From: Gammaproteobacteria bacterium
Lineage (GTDB): Bacteria; Pseudomonadota; Gammaproteobacteria; Pseudomonadales; JAUIET01
Reading direction: 5' to 3'
Length of the DNA stretch: 64,000 nt
Assembly (NCBI GenBank): GCA_030429735.1
Contig: JAUIET010000016.1
Span: 1 to 64,000, forward strand
Shown here: piece by piece, positions 46,601 to 55,713 of the stretch
Position numbering within the stretch: the stretch's first letter is position 1
How the letters are laid out: each line of letters begins with the position of its first letter
Notes under the pieces: model-generated
What the model saw: only the letters and a program-made list of their open reading frames with translations
Told to the model about the DNA's origin: nothing
Database searches by the model: none
Position numbers and translations under genes: made by a program

Positions 46601-47321
46601 CTCCAATCAGGCGCTGGCGCGGTTTGCCTATGTCTGCTCGCATGACTTAAAAGAACCTGCACGCCTGGCTAACAACTTTGGTATGCTTCTACAGGAAACA
46701 GCCGCGGCGAAACTCGATGACGATGAGGCCACTTATCTTGAGCATATTGTCGGGAATACCGAGCGAATGCAGGAAATGATTCGGGACATGCTGACGTACG
46801 CCCAAATTGAGAACAAGAACTCAGTTTTGGAAATTGTGGATTGTGAAATTGAATACGACCGCGTACTTGAGCATTTGCAACTGGCCGTGGAAGAGAATAA
46901 TGCTACAGTTAGCAGAAGCAAGCTGCCAAAAATTCGATCAGATCGGATGCAGATCTTTCAAGTTTTACTAAACCTGATTGGCAACGGCATCAAATTTCAT
47001 CGCGACGAACGCCCGGTGGTGCATGTCAGCGCTGTTGAATTGAACGATGACTGGCAGTTTGCAGTGAGTGACAATGGAATTGGCATGCACGATAACCACG
47101 TTCAAAAAATATTCGGAGAGTTCCAGCGGTTGAACAGCTCCGAAGAGTTTCCCGGCACAGGAATTGGTCTGAGCATTTGTCATAAAATCGTTCAACGCCA
47201 GGGCGGGCGCATTTGGGTTGAATCAGCCCCGAATGAAGGGTCGACATTCTATTTCACTATTCCAAAAAATCCTGTAGGGAGGCGGATGAGTGACCCCATC
47301 GCAGTTGCAGAACCAGGCTAA
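43620..47321 (+). CDS. CheB-CheR-PAS-histidine kinase fusion protein
   Basis: 1233 residues. CheB domain 25-215 with Ser35 (GASAGG), His64 (AQHL) and Asp156 (SGTGSDG). CheR methyltransferase about 220-495 with the SAM motif GCASGEEAYS (329-338) and SVTNFFRD. A linker holds seven NEEL heptads (about 678-728), a coiled coil. Then come a PAS-like domain (about 740-850), a PAS_3-like domain (855-985), HisKA with His1008 (YVCSHDLKEPARL) and HATPase (NLIGNGIKFH, SDNGIGMH, GTGIGLSICHKIV). Methylesterase and methyltransferase in one chain with a kinase is a known but uncharacterised architecture; what it methylates is unknown. The C-terminus overlaps the next regulator gene. Confidence 0.92.
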   Translation: MSDHPGEKTETAPAVDQLEPTDSDERLFWVGIGASAGGLEALREFVGKLPKTGLMNLTYVVAQHLSPTHQSMLVQLLGRETDIQVCELSNNLKPEANMLYITPPNSDVYVESGRLQLRKPLSEFKPKPSVDYFFATLAEDQTDRVIGIILSGTGSDGAHGVRAIRAAGGITIAQEPSTAKYDGMPSSAIETGCVDAVLAPDKMGRGIEKVLSSPRSLKLLQEEHQRTDIQELMFLVKQRCGVDFKDYKTGTLHRRISRRMAACATHELNEYVDYVRANPKELDALYGDILISVTNFFRDTEAFDSLKREVEKILAAKGPEDTIRVWIPGCASGEEAYSIVILFAEAAGGLAKLSDYNFQMFATDLDADTLTMARKGQYSDATLQKLSPELRDKYFHHREGNREILKGVRDLVLFSRHNVLEDPPFMRLDLVSCRNLLIYFNNNLQHNVLSLFHYALGEKGILFLGQSESLGHSSNLFITADSKAKIFRRKLISSAEHQPFRRTSAASSSPIARLPSTRAAGGIHELPDAIVQALAPNSLLVDENLDVLRIYGDMHAYTQLSPGSASMNLVSIARKEFRQELRALAYKTLREQSTHNSLRKNLKDDAQHQRVDITIRPLRTKTSEQSLLLISFEPHKSEELRPIVSDVDTAEHPLIAEFEQELNSTREHLQTVVEELETSNEELQSTNEELQSSNEELQSSNEELETANEELQSTNEELLTVNEELQIKTLELTEANTKLVNVKESFDFPLLMVDAKQRIKLYNKAAKKIFAIDAHDSAEPISAVTSAIEIPDLVNRIKKVGMSGKALQRQLDTDEVCYNETIHPYRDEHGQVLGALLTYVDNTKTRQIEAELATSEERYQLAVDGSSVGLWDWKIAGDELYCSPKLLEILHVKQQHFKPSFEFLKERLHPDCRDDVLAVLSAHLEKGFDFNVECQMRQGDLSRTTNGSEEDKELYIWVHIRGQATWGADRQPERMSGSLDNYTEKREIIDELRDSNQALARFAYVCSHDLKEPARLANNFGMLLQETAAAKLDDDEATYLEHIVGNTERMQEMIRDMLTYAQIENKNSVLEIVDCEIEYDRVLEHLQLAVEENNATVSRSKLPKIRSDRMQIFQVLLNLIGNGIKFHRDERPVVHVSAVELNDDWQFAVSDNGIGMHDNHVQKIFGEFQRLNSSEEFPGTGIGLSICHKIVQRQGGRIWVESAPNEGSTFYFTIPKNPVGRRMSDPIAVAEPG
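45655..45800 (+). repeat. 21-bp tandem repeat encoding NEEL heptads
   Basis: Seven imperfect 21-base units each encode a seven-residue unit with Asn-Glu-Glu-Leu at a fixed position (for example SNEELQS, TNEELQS, ANEELQS). The protein segment is an ideal coiled coil linking the CheR part and the PAS/kinase part. The units differ at synonymous positions (GAG/GAA, TTG/CTG), so this is an old repeat under protein selection, not recent slippage. Confidence 0.8.
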
Positions 47322-47757
47322 GGTATTCCTGGTTGAAGATTCACAAAGTGACATAGTTCTAACCAAAGCAATGATGAAGACACGGCGGATTCACTTCCAT
47401 ATGGACGTGTTTCGCGACGGCTCAGAGATCATCAGCTTTTTGGAAAACGCAACCGATGATAAGTACCCGGATCTGATTCTTCTTGATTACAATTTACCCA
47501 AAGTGAGCGGTGCTCAAGTGCTTGAATTTCTGCGCAGTGCGCCAACGCTTGCGCACATTCCCGTGGTTATATGCAGCGGCTCTGAGGCTGACGACGACCT
47601 GAGTAATGCTCTGCAATTAGGTGCCAGCGCGTATATGGTCAAACCGTTGGATGAGCACAAGCTTGAAGACGCGACCAGTGTCATCAGCACACTTGAGTTT
47701 GTACAAATCGACAATGGCTGGCTGCTGCAAAGCACGGAGAGCGTGGCGGCACACTGA
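47290..47757 (+). CDS. RcpA-like response regulator
   Basis: 155 residues, single receiver domain. FLVEDSQSD is the acidic pocket, Asp66 in LLDYNLPKVSG the phospho-acceptor, VVICSGS the Ser strand and YMVKPLDEHK the Lys. The start is GTG at 47290, supported by GGGAGG 7 bases upstream, so its first 32 bases overlap the kinase gene; coupling and partnership with that kinase are likely. It closes the cluster and is followed by the terminator at 47834. Confidence 0.9.
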   Translation: MTPSQLQNQAKVFLVEDSQSDIVLTKAMMKTRRIHFHMDVFRDGSEIISFLENATDDKYPDLILLDYNLPKVSGAQVLEFLRSAPTLAHIPVVICSGSEADDDLSNALQLGASAYMVKPLDEHKLEDATSVISTLEFVQIDNGWLLQSTESVAAH

Positions 47758-47833
47758 CTGTTTGCAGGCTTTCACAGGGAAGGAAAATCCCCTCTTCTTC
47801 CCCCGACCATCTTGATGTAAAATACCCGCCCAG

Positions 47834-47862
47834 AGGCAGCTTTGGCTGCCTTTGTTTGTTTT
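47834..47862 (+). terminator. rho-independent terminator after the signalling cluster
   Basis: AGGCAGC, loop TTTG, GCTGCCT, then TTGTTTGTTTT: a 7-bp GC-rich stem followed by a T-rich tail. It stands 77 bp after the last response regulator and separates the cluster from argD. Confidence 0.85.
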
Positions 47863-47945
47863 ACGGTCCTGCACTGTGCCCTACCCCCTCATAGATAGGT
47901 GATGGGGTTGTTCACCGCGCACGGAACCATGTCAGGCAGATTATT

Positions 47946-49124
47946 GTGACCAGTCTAATGTCAACTTACGCCCCCCACGACGTGGTCTTCACGAGGGGTG
48001 AAGGCAGCTGGCTATTTGACGCAGACGGCAAACAATACCTTGATGGGCTGACTGGCCTGGCCGTTTGCGGGCTGGGCCATGCACACCCTGCGGTCACCCA
48101 GGCTATTCAGAGCCAGGCCGGCAAACTGTTGCATTGCTCCAATCATTTCCGAATTGCCCACCAGGAAGCCCTGGCTGACAAGCTGTGTGCCGTTAGCGGC
48201 ATGGAGAGCGCCTTCTTTTGCAATTCCGGAGCGGAAGCCAACGAAGCGGCGATTAAGCTCGCCAGACTGTATGGCCACAGACACAAAAACATCGATAAGC
48301 CCAGCATCATAGTGATGGAAGGCGCCTTCCACGGCCGGACCATGGCCACCTTGAGTGCTACTGGAAATCGGAAAATACAGGCCGGCTTTGAGCCATTGGT
48401 GGCCGGCTTTGTGCGCGCACCATTTAACAATCTGGACGCTATTCGCACGATTGGCCGCAACAATAATTCTGTTGTGGCGATACTGCTTGAGCCGGTGCAG
48501 GGCGAAGGCGGTATCTGCGTGCCGGACCAGGGGTATCTACGTGACCTGAAAGCCATTTGCGAGCAGCACGATTGGTTGTTGATGCTGGATGAAGTGCAAA
48601 GCGGCAATGGCCGCACCGGGCAGTATTTTGCCTATCAGCATGAGGGTATTGTGCCTGACGTGGTGAGCACTGCCAAAGGCTTGGGCAATGGCGTGCCGAT
48701 TGGCGCTTGCCTGGCTCAAGGAGTGGCCGCTGAGGTATTAACCGTAGGCAGCCATGGCACCACTTTTGGCGGTAATCCCCTGTCGGCGGCCACTGGCCTA
48801 GCGGTAATCAGCAGCATTGAGCAGGAAGGCCTGTGTGCGCGGGCGGCTGCACTCAGTGAACGCATCCAGAGCAATCTCGCTAGCCTGGTCAACGATGGCT
48901 TGATTACCGAACTGCGTGCCAAAGGCCTGATGATTGGTCTTGATCTTGGCAAGCCTTGCGCAGAGCTGGTGGCGCACGGCCTGCAAAACGGCATTGTTAT
49001 CAATGTCACTGCCGGGTCTATTCTGCGCATGTTACCGCCACTGAATATGAGCGATGCCGAGGCCGACCAGCTGGTTGATCAGGTATGCACGCTCATTACG
49101 CAGTTTCACTCGAAACAGCCCTAA
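47946..49124 (+). CDS. argD: acetylornithine aminotransferase
   Basis: 392 residues, class III aminotransferase. FTRGEGSWLFDADGKQYLD, FFCNSGAEANEAAIKLAR, FHGRTMATLSATGN, EPVQGEGG, LLMLDEVQSGNGRTG and VVSTAKGLGNGVPIGA (PLP lysine at 244) fit ArgD, which makes N-acetylornithine (and succinyl-diaminopimelate) by transamination from glutamate. GTG at 47946 or ATG at 47958 could be the start; neither ribosome site is decisive. argF follows after 24 bp, indicating an argDF operon. Confidence 0.92.
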   Translation: MTSLMSTYAPHDVVFTRGEGSWLFDADGKQYLDGLTGLAVCGLGHAHPAVTQAIQSQAGKLLHCSNHFRIAHQEALADKLCAVSGMESAFFCNSGAEANEAAIKLARLYGHRHKNIDKPSIIVMEGAFHGRTMATLSATGNRKIQAGFEPLVAGFVRAPFNNLDAIRTIGRNNNSVVAILLEPVQGEGGICVPDQGYLRDLKAICEQHDWLLMLDEVQSGNGRTGQYFAYQHEGIVPDVVSTAKGLGNGVPIGACLAQGVAAEVLTVGSHGTTFGGNPLSAATGLAVISSIEQEGLCARAAALSERIQSNLASLVNDGLITELRAKGLMIGLDLGKPCAELVAHGLQNGIVINVTAGSILRMLPPLNMSDAEADQLVDQVCTLITQFHSKQP

Positions 49125-49148
49125 ACTTTCCATACCCGGGTACATAAC

Positions 49149-50091
<943 letters not shown>

Positions 50092-50092
50092 C

Positions 50093-51571
50093 TTAGCTTC
50101 GCACCCTGGCAACCGCGCCTAGCCAACCACCATACAATTCGTCGCGCCGGGCCACAGGCATGTTTGGCGTAAACTCCCGGTCCACTGACCCGTGCTGCGC
50201 TATGCTGTCCAGCGACGCATACGCGCCGGATTGCAGGCCCGCCAGGTACGCCGCACCGAGGGCGGTGGTTTCATGATTGTTCGATCGAATCACCGGGCAA
50301 CCCAGTATGTCGGCCAAAAATTGCAATAGCCAGTTGTTCACTGCCATGCCACCATCTACTCTTAGAAACGCTGGCAGCTGACCGTCTTTACCCATTGCTT
50401 CCATAAGATCGCGTGTTTGATAGGCCACCGATTGCAGGGCCGCGGTCACAATGTGCTCATGGCTGGTGTCTCGGGTAATGCCGTGCAAGGCACCACGGGC
50501 CTGCGCGTCCCAATACGGCGCGCCAAGACCGGTGAACGCCGGCACCATATACACGCCCTGAGTATCTGGCGTGCGCGACGCAATGGCTTCCACCTCAGCG
50601 GCGCTCTTGATCACGCCCAATCCATCTCGCAACCACTGCACCGCAGTGCCGGCATTGAAAATGCTGCCTTCCAGGGCGTACGTTGTTTCGCCATTAAGGC
50701 GATAGCCCACCGTTGTCAGCAATCGATTGCGCGATTTAAGACACTTTGTGCCGGTATTTTGTACCAGAAAACAACCGGTACCATAAGTGCTTTTGGCATT
50801 ACCCGGTGAAAAGCAGGCTTGACCGATCATGGCCGATTGCTGATCTCCGGCGACACCATTGATATCCACACTACCACCCAGAAATTCTGCCGCCACACAT
50901 CCATAAGCTGCGCTGCTGTCCAGCACGTCCGGCAACAAGGCCGCAGGTACGTCGAACAGCGCGAGCAGGTCCGCGTCCCACTGCTGGGAATGAATATTGA
51001 ATAACGCGGTGCGCGACGCGTTGGTGGCGTCAGTGGCGTGCACCTCCCCATGGGTCAGGCGCCAGATTAAATAGGTATCGATGGTTCCGCAGGCAAGCTC
51101 GCCGTTGTTGGCCCGCTCGCGAAGGCCGGGCACTTCATTCAGCAACCATCTGATTTTGCTGGCTGAAAAGTATGGGTCTAGCAGCAAGCCGGTTCGATCC
51201 TGCACCAGAGTCTCATGGCCCTGCTCTCGCAGCTTTTCGCAATAATCATGCGTGCGGCGGTCCTGCCAGACAATCGCCTTGTGCACCGGCACACCGCTGT
51301 CGCGCTCCCAGATAACAACTGTTTCACGCTGGTTTGTAATGCCCACCGACAATATTTGTTGGGCCGAACAATTGACCTGGCGCATGACATCCCGGCAAGC
51401 CCACAAAGTGGTTTGCCAGATTTCTTCAGGGTCATGCTCCACCCAGCCGTCATCAGGGAAGTATTGCGTAAACTCCTGCTGGGCGATCGCAGCTGGCGTG
51501 CCATCCAGCCCAAACAGTATCGCTCTTGAACTGGTAGTTCCCTGGTCGATGGCGAGAATAAAGTCACTCAT
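50093..51571 (-). CDS. glpK: glycerol kinase
   Basis: 492 residues from the ATG at 51571, preferred over an upstream frame because GGAG stands 6 bases before it and the protein then starts at the ATPase strand [74 protein letters not shown] (in pieces) and [11 protein letters not shown] are GlpK signatures. It phosphorylates glycerol to glycerol-3-phosphate. The usual partners glpF and glpD are not in the window. Confidence 0.96.
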   Translation of the reverse strand: MSDFILAIDQGTTSSRAILFGLDGTPAAIAQQEFTQYFPDDGWVEHDPEEIWQTTLWACRDVMRQVNCSAQQILSVGITNQRETVVIWERDSGVPVHKAIVWQDRRTHDYCEKLREQGHETLVQDRTGLLLDPYFSASKIRWLLNEVPGLRERANNGELACGTIDTYLIWRLTHGEVHATDATNASRTALFNIHSQQWDADLLALFDVPAALLPDVLDSSAAYGCVAAEFLGGSVDINGVAGDQQSAMIGQACFSPGNAKSTYGTGCFLVQNTGTKCLKSRNRLLTTVGYRLNGETTYALEGSIFNAGTAVQWLRDGLGVIKSAAEVEAIASRTPDTQGVYMVPAFTGLGAPYWDAQARGALHGITRDTSHEHIVTAALQSVAYQTRDLMEAMGKDGQLPAFLRVDGGMAVNNWLLQFLADILGCPVIRSNNHETTALGAAYLAGLQSGAYASLDSIAQHGSVDREFTPNMPVARRDELYGGWLGAVARVRS

Positions 51572-52044
51572 TGGCCGCTCCGTCAGTGATGGTGGCAAGC
51601 AGCAAGCCTAGCAAAAGAAGGGCCAGAACTGCTCGTTATTAGTCACGTAATTTAAATAACGAAAAACTCACCGAATGATATTGCATTCCGTTCAACGGCG
51701 CATTATCTTGTACCCCGCGTGACAGCAACCCCAACATGTAGTGTTTTGACACTGATTTCTGACTGTCTTCCGACGGATGCTGGGGTATCTTGGAGGGGCA
51801 CACGGCCTGAGGCCGACTTACACCGAGTTCGTTACGCAAAGACCCAAGTCATGTGAGACAAATTTTCGATAGGCATGGTGGCAAATAGCCATCGCCAGGG
51901 CAACTTTTTCTCTCACAAAGCAGGACGCAGGCTTGACCCCTCACGGGGTAAAGAACAACAAGGACCGTTGCGAACAAAAGAAAATTGACCATCGCCAGCT
52001 TAACCGGGCGAATAGATAAGTCGAACAGACGCTACGGAGAACCA
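51572..52044. other. divergent glpK/nrdA intergenic and nrdA leader
   Basis: About 470 bp. It contains the NrdR-like box pair at 51698-51744 and, further down, a small hairpin ACCCC-TCAC-GGGGT at 51936-51949 about 100 bp before nrdA, which is compatible with a structured mRNA leader. The ribosome site CGGAGA precedes the nrdA ATG. I see no second gene. Confidence 0.5.
51698..51744 (+). promoter_or_regulatory. paired NrdR-box-like operators upstream of nrdA
   Basis: GCGCATTATCTTGTAC (51698-51713) and CCCCAACATGTAGTGT (51729-51744) each match most positions of the published NrdR consensus acaCwAtATaTwGtgt (roughly 12-13 of 16), with a 15-bp spacer. This is the same spacing as in the nrdB pair. 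NrdR represses ribonucleotide reductase genes by binding two such boxes three turns apart. Sites are degenerate, so this is a prediction. Confidence 0.6.
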
Positions 52045-54921
52045 ATGCAAACAACCACGGAATCAGCCAGCCCAGGCAACAACCCAGAGGCCGGCGCTCT
52101 AAGGAATGAACCAAGCTCGGAAATGAGCGCGGTTGCACCGGGCCAAATACGCGTAATCAAACGCAACGGCACGGTAGTACCGTACGATAACAGCAAAATC
52201 AGTATCGCCATCACCAAGGCATTTCTTGCTGTTGAGGGCGGCACAGCGGCAGCAAGCAGTCGCATCCATGAAACGGTGGCCGGCTTGACCGAGCGCATCT
52301 CGGCGACGTTCAAGCGCCGTATGCCGTCTGGCGGCACCATCCATATTGAAGACATTCAAGACCAGGTCGAACTGGAATTGATGCGCAGCGGTGAGCAAAA
52401 GATAGCCCGCTCTTACGTGTTGTATCGCGAAGATCGCGCCCGCGCCCGGGCAGAAGAAGAAGCCGAACTGCCTATTATTCAGGATGAGCAACCGATTAAG
52501 GTGACCCTGGCTGACGGCAGCACAGCGCTTCTCGACCAGCAGCGTATACAAACCATAGTGACCGAAGCCTGCGCTGACCTTGAAGATGTGGACGGCGACA
52601 AAATTCTCGATGAAGCACTGCGTAATTTATACGATGGCGTGCCCCTGGCAGACGTTGGCACGTCGTTGGTGATTACCGCGCGAACCTTAGTGGAAGTAGA
52701 GCCCAATTACAGCTACGTGACCGCACGCTTGCTGATGGATCAGTTACGCGCCGAGGCGCTGAGCTTTCTGGGTGTGGCCGATTCCGCTACGCAGACCGAA
52801 ATGCAGGGCTTGTACACAGAAACCCTGAAAAACTACGTTCGAAAAGGCGTAGAGCTGGAACTGCTAAGCCCGCAGCTGCAAAGCTTTGACCTCGACAGGC
52901 TGGGCGCAGCACTGAACGCTGACCGCGATCTGCAATTCACGTATCTCGGCCTGCAAACACTGTATGACCGTTACTTCATACACAGCAATGACACTCGCTT
53001 CGAGCTGCCACAAGTCTTTTTTATGCGCGTGGCGATGGGGCTTGCAATACAGGAAGATGATCCAAACGCACGCGCTATTGAGTTTTACAACCTGCTGTCG
53101 TCATTTGACTACATGAGCTCTACGCCAACCCTGTTTAATGCAGGCACCCTGCGAGCGCAGCTGTCGTCGTGCTACCTGACCACAGTACCGGATGACCTAC
53201 ATGGTATCTATGGCGCCATTCAAGACAACGCCATGCTGTCCAAGTGGGCTGGCGGACTGGGCAATGACTGGACACCCGTGCGTGCACTGGGCGCCTACAT
53301 CAAAGGCACTAACGGAAAATCTCAGGGGGTTGTACCGTTCCTTAAAGTGGTGAATGACACCGCTGTTGCAGTTAATCAGGGCGGCAAACGCAAAGGCGCG
53401 GTCTGCGCGTACCTCGAAACCTGGCATATGGATATCGAAGAATTCATCGAGCTGCGCAAAAACACCGGTGATGATCGCCGCCGCACGCATGACATGAACA
53501 CCGCCAACTGGGTGCCAGACTTATTCATGAAGCGCGTATTTAACGACCAGGAATGGACGCTGTTCTCACCTAATGATGTGCCCGACCTGCACGATTTATA
53601 CGGGCAGGCGTTTGAAGCCCGTTATGAAGAATACGAGGCACAAACTCGCAGTGGCGATCTGAAATTATTCAAGCGCGTTAAAGCTGTGGACATGTGGCGC
53701 AAGATGCTCGGCATGCTGTTTGAAACTGGCCACCCGTGGGTAACCTTCAAAGACCCATGCAACCTGCGCTCACCGCAACAACACGCCGGGGTGGTGCACT
53801 CTTCAAACCTGTGCACAGAGATTACTCTTAATACCAACGCTGAAGAAATTGCAGTATGTAACCTGGGTTCAGTTAACCTGCCCAATCACGTTGATGACAA
53901 TGGCCTGAACAAGGAAAAGCTCGAGCGAACGATCAAAACCGCCGTTCGCATGCTGGACAACGTAATCGACATTAACTATTACTCCGTACCGCAGGCGAGA
54001 ACATCCAACCTTCGCCATCGTCCGGTTGGCCTTGGCGTGATGGGTTTCCAGGATGCGTTGTACAAGCAACAGCTGGCGTACAGCTCTGATGAGGCGGTAG
54101 AATTTGCCGACCGCTCTATGGAAGCGATCAGCTACTACGCCATTCAGTCGTCTTGCCAACTGGCCAAGGAACGCGGCAGCTACTCCAGCTTTGAAGGCTC
54201 TTTGTGGAGTCGTGGCATATTGCCGATTGATTCGATCAAGATGCTGATCGATAACCGCGGCAAGGAATATATTGACGTAGACCAAAGCCAGACAATGGAC
54301 TGGAACAGTTTGCGCGAGCAAGTGAAAACGCAAGGCATGCGCAACTCCAATGTCATGGCGATTGCACCCACTGCAACTATAGCCAACATCACTGGCGTAA
54401 GTCAGTCAATTGAACCTACCTATCAAAACCTGTACGTGAAATCCAACTTGTCTGGAGAGTTTACCGTCGTAAATCCGTATCTGGTCAACGACCTGAAGAA
54501 GCGTAAACTCTGGGACAGCGTGATGGTTCATGACCTGAAGTACTATGAAGGGAGCGTACAGCAAATAGATCGCATTCCGGCAGACCTTAAGGCCGTCTAC
54601 GCCACCGCGTTCGAAACCGAACCGCGCTGGATTGTTGATGCTGCCAGCCGCCGCCAGAAATGGATTGACCAGGCGCAATCGCTGAACCTGTACATCAACA
54701 ATGCCAACGGCAAAAAGCTCGATATCACCTATCGCATGGCATGGTACCGTGGCCTCAAAACCACCTATTACCTGCGCAGCTTAGCCGCCACTGGTACTGA
54801 AAAGTCCACGATTGATACCGGCGCACTCAACGCCGTATCCTCTGGCAACTCGGCACCCGAACCAGCACCGGTACCCCTGGCCTGTTCGATTGATGATCCT
54901 GATTGCGAGGCTTGTCAGTAA
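52045..54921 (+). CDS. nrdA: class Ia ribonucleotide reductase, large subunit
   Basis: 958 residues from the ATG at 52045 (CGGAGA just upstream); an in-frame upstream extension is unlikely. Two ATP-cone allosteric domains lie at the N-terminus, about 34-130 (IRVIKRNGTVVPYD) and 150-230 (IKVTLADGSTALLD), the latter more degenerate. The catalytic barrel has QLSSCYLT, NLCTEI with the thiyl-radical Cys, VCNLGSVNL and ATIANITGVSQSIEP. The C-terminus ends in DCEACQ, the redox-relay CxxC. It reduces ribonucleotides to deoxyribonucleotides with NrdB. Two cones are known from Pseudomonas NrdA, where the first controls dATP inhibition. Confidence 0.96.
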   Translation: MQTTTESASPGNNPEAGALRNEPSSEMSAVAPGQIRVIKRNGTVVPYDNSKISIAITKAFLAVEGGTAAASSRIHETVAGLTERISATFKRRMPSGGTIHIEDIQDQVELELMRSGEQKIARSYVLYREDRARARAEEEAELPIIQDEQPIKVTLADGSTALLDQQRIQTIVTEACADLEDVDGDKILDEALRNLYDGVPLADVGTSLVITARTLVEVEPNYSYVTARLLMDQLRAEALSFLGVADSATQTEMQGLYTETLKNYVRKGVELELLSPQLQSFDLDRLGAALNADRDLQFTYLGLQTLYDRYFIHSNDTRFELPQVFFMRVAMGLAIQEDDPNARAIEFYNLLSSFDYMSSTPTLFNAGTLRAQLSSCYLTTVPDDLHGIYGAIQDNAMLSKWAGGLGNDWTPVRALGAYIKGTNGKSQGVVPFLKVVNDTAVAVNQGGKRKGAVCAYLETWHMDIEEFIELRKNTGDDRRRTHDMNTANWVPDLFMKRVFNDQEWTLFSPNDVPDLHDLYGQAFEARYEEYEAQTRSGDLKLFKRVKAVDMWRKMLGMLFETGHPWVTFKDPCNLRSPQQHAGVVHSSNLCTEITLNTNAEEIAVCNLGSVNLPNHVDDNGLNKEKLERTIKTAVRMLDNVIDINYYSVPQARTSNLRHRPVGLGVMGFQDALYKQQLAYSSDEAVEFADRSMEAISYYAIQSSCQLAKERGSYSSFEGSLWSRGILPIDSIKMLIDNRGKEYIDVDQSQTMDWNSLREQVKTQGMRNSNVMAIAPTATIANITGVSQSIEPTYQNLYVKSNLSGEFTVVNPYLVNDLKKRKLWDSVMVHDLKYYEGSVQQIDRIPADLKAVYATAFETEPRWIVDAASRRQKWIDQAQSLNLYINNANGKKLDITYRMAWYRGLKTTYYLRSLAATGTEKSTIDTGALNAVSSGNSAPEPAPVPLACSIDDPDCEACQ

Positions 54922-54935
54922 AAAACCAAAGCCAG

Positions 54936-54975
54936 AAAAAAAGGCTAGCAGTGTAGAACTGTTAGCCTTTTTTTT
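54936..54975 (+). terminator. rho-independent terminator after nrdA
   Basis: GGCTAGCAGT (54943-54952), a 5-base loop, ACTGTTAGCC (54958-54967; one G-T wobble) and a run of eight T. An A-run on the left side makes it potentially active on the other strand too, for the convergent NTF2-like gene. Confidence 0.9.
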
Positions 54976-55080
54976 GCCTTACTTATGTGTTCAGGCGGTC
55001 ACCGTAGCCCGCTAAGTTCTATGTACGCCGGTGCGAGTAAAGCGATGCATAGGCCCATTCGCGAAGAAAAAAAACTGACA

Positions 55081-55470
55081 CTAAGCCCCAGCTTCCAACA
55101 TAGCCTTCATCAGCCCATGCAAGTGATTCACTGCCTTCAACGGTCGAACCATTACCTTAAAGTCCACAATCAAGCCATCGTCGTCCCAGGCCATAATATC
55201 GACCCCGTTGATGACAATGCCATCAAGCTCGGAACGAAACTCCAGCACCGCGCCGTTTTCCGAAGACCACTGCCCCACGTATTCAAACGTTCCTTTCTCA
55301 AATACCGACATGGCCGCTTGCAAGTAAGCAGTAACAATCGGTTTACCCACCTGCGGCGTATGCACTACCGGTGAATGAAACACAGCGTCATCGTGCAATA
55401 TTTGAGCAAGGATTTCGGGGTTTTTGGCACTGGCGTATTCGTGCCAGCGGTGCAGGGTATTATTCGACAT
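55081..55470 (-). CDS. NTF2-like / SnoaL-like protein
   Basis: 129 residues, one cone-shaped alpha+beta domain. LHRWHEYASAKNPEILAQIL, AVFHSPVVHTPQVGKPIVTAYLQAA and AVLEFRSELDGIVINGVDIMAWDDDGLIVDFKVMVRP (in pieces) follow the SnoaL/NTF2 pattern with a pocket for a hydrophobic ligand. Members are isomerases, cyclases or simple binding proteins, so no reaction is assigned. It sits on the minus strand between nrdA and nrdB, breaking the usual nrdAB pair. Confidence 0.75.
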   Translation of the reverse strand: MSNNTLHRWHEYASAKNPEILAQILHDDAVFHSPVVHTPQVGKPIVTAYLQAAMSVFEKGTFEYVGQWSSENGAVLEFRSELDGIVINGVDIMAWDDDGLIVDFKVMVRPLKAVNHLHGLMKAMLEAGA

Positions 55471-55529
55471 AAATCTACTCTTTCAGTGTGTTTTGCAAAC
55501 ATTATACTCTGTGCACAAGATGTGGATTA

Positions 55530-55576
55530 GTTGTATATATAGTGGTTGGTAGTTTTTTTAGCGCTATATCTTGTGT
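55530..55576 (+). promoter_or_regulatory. paired NrdR boxes upstream of nrdB
   Basis: GTTGTATATATAGTGG (55530-55545) and GCGCTATATCTTGTGT (55561-55576) match the NrdR consensus acaCwAtATaTwGtgt well (core of both intact), separated by 15 bp. The second box differs at few positions from the first nrdA box (GCGCTATATCTTGTG against GCGCATTATCTTGTA). The pair lies about 140 bp before the nrdB ATG, in the gap divergent to the NTF2-like gene. Confidence 0.75.
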
Positions 55577-55713
55577 TTGAAGCACACCCGTCATATAGTT
55601 CGGGACCCACCTCAAGAACCCCTTTCGGGCAACGACAGGATCTACGTTCATGCGCGATCTTGGGGTGTTTTACCGCCTATAAACCGAAAATATTACACAC
55701 TACGGAGATCTAA

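Noticed and set aside
47880-47945. Possible riboswitch or ARG-box operator before argD
   Set aside because: I could not align the sequence to any riboswitch core or to a convincing palindromic ArgR site.
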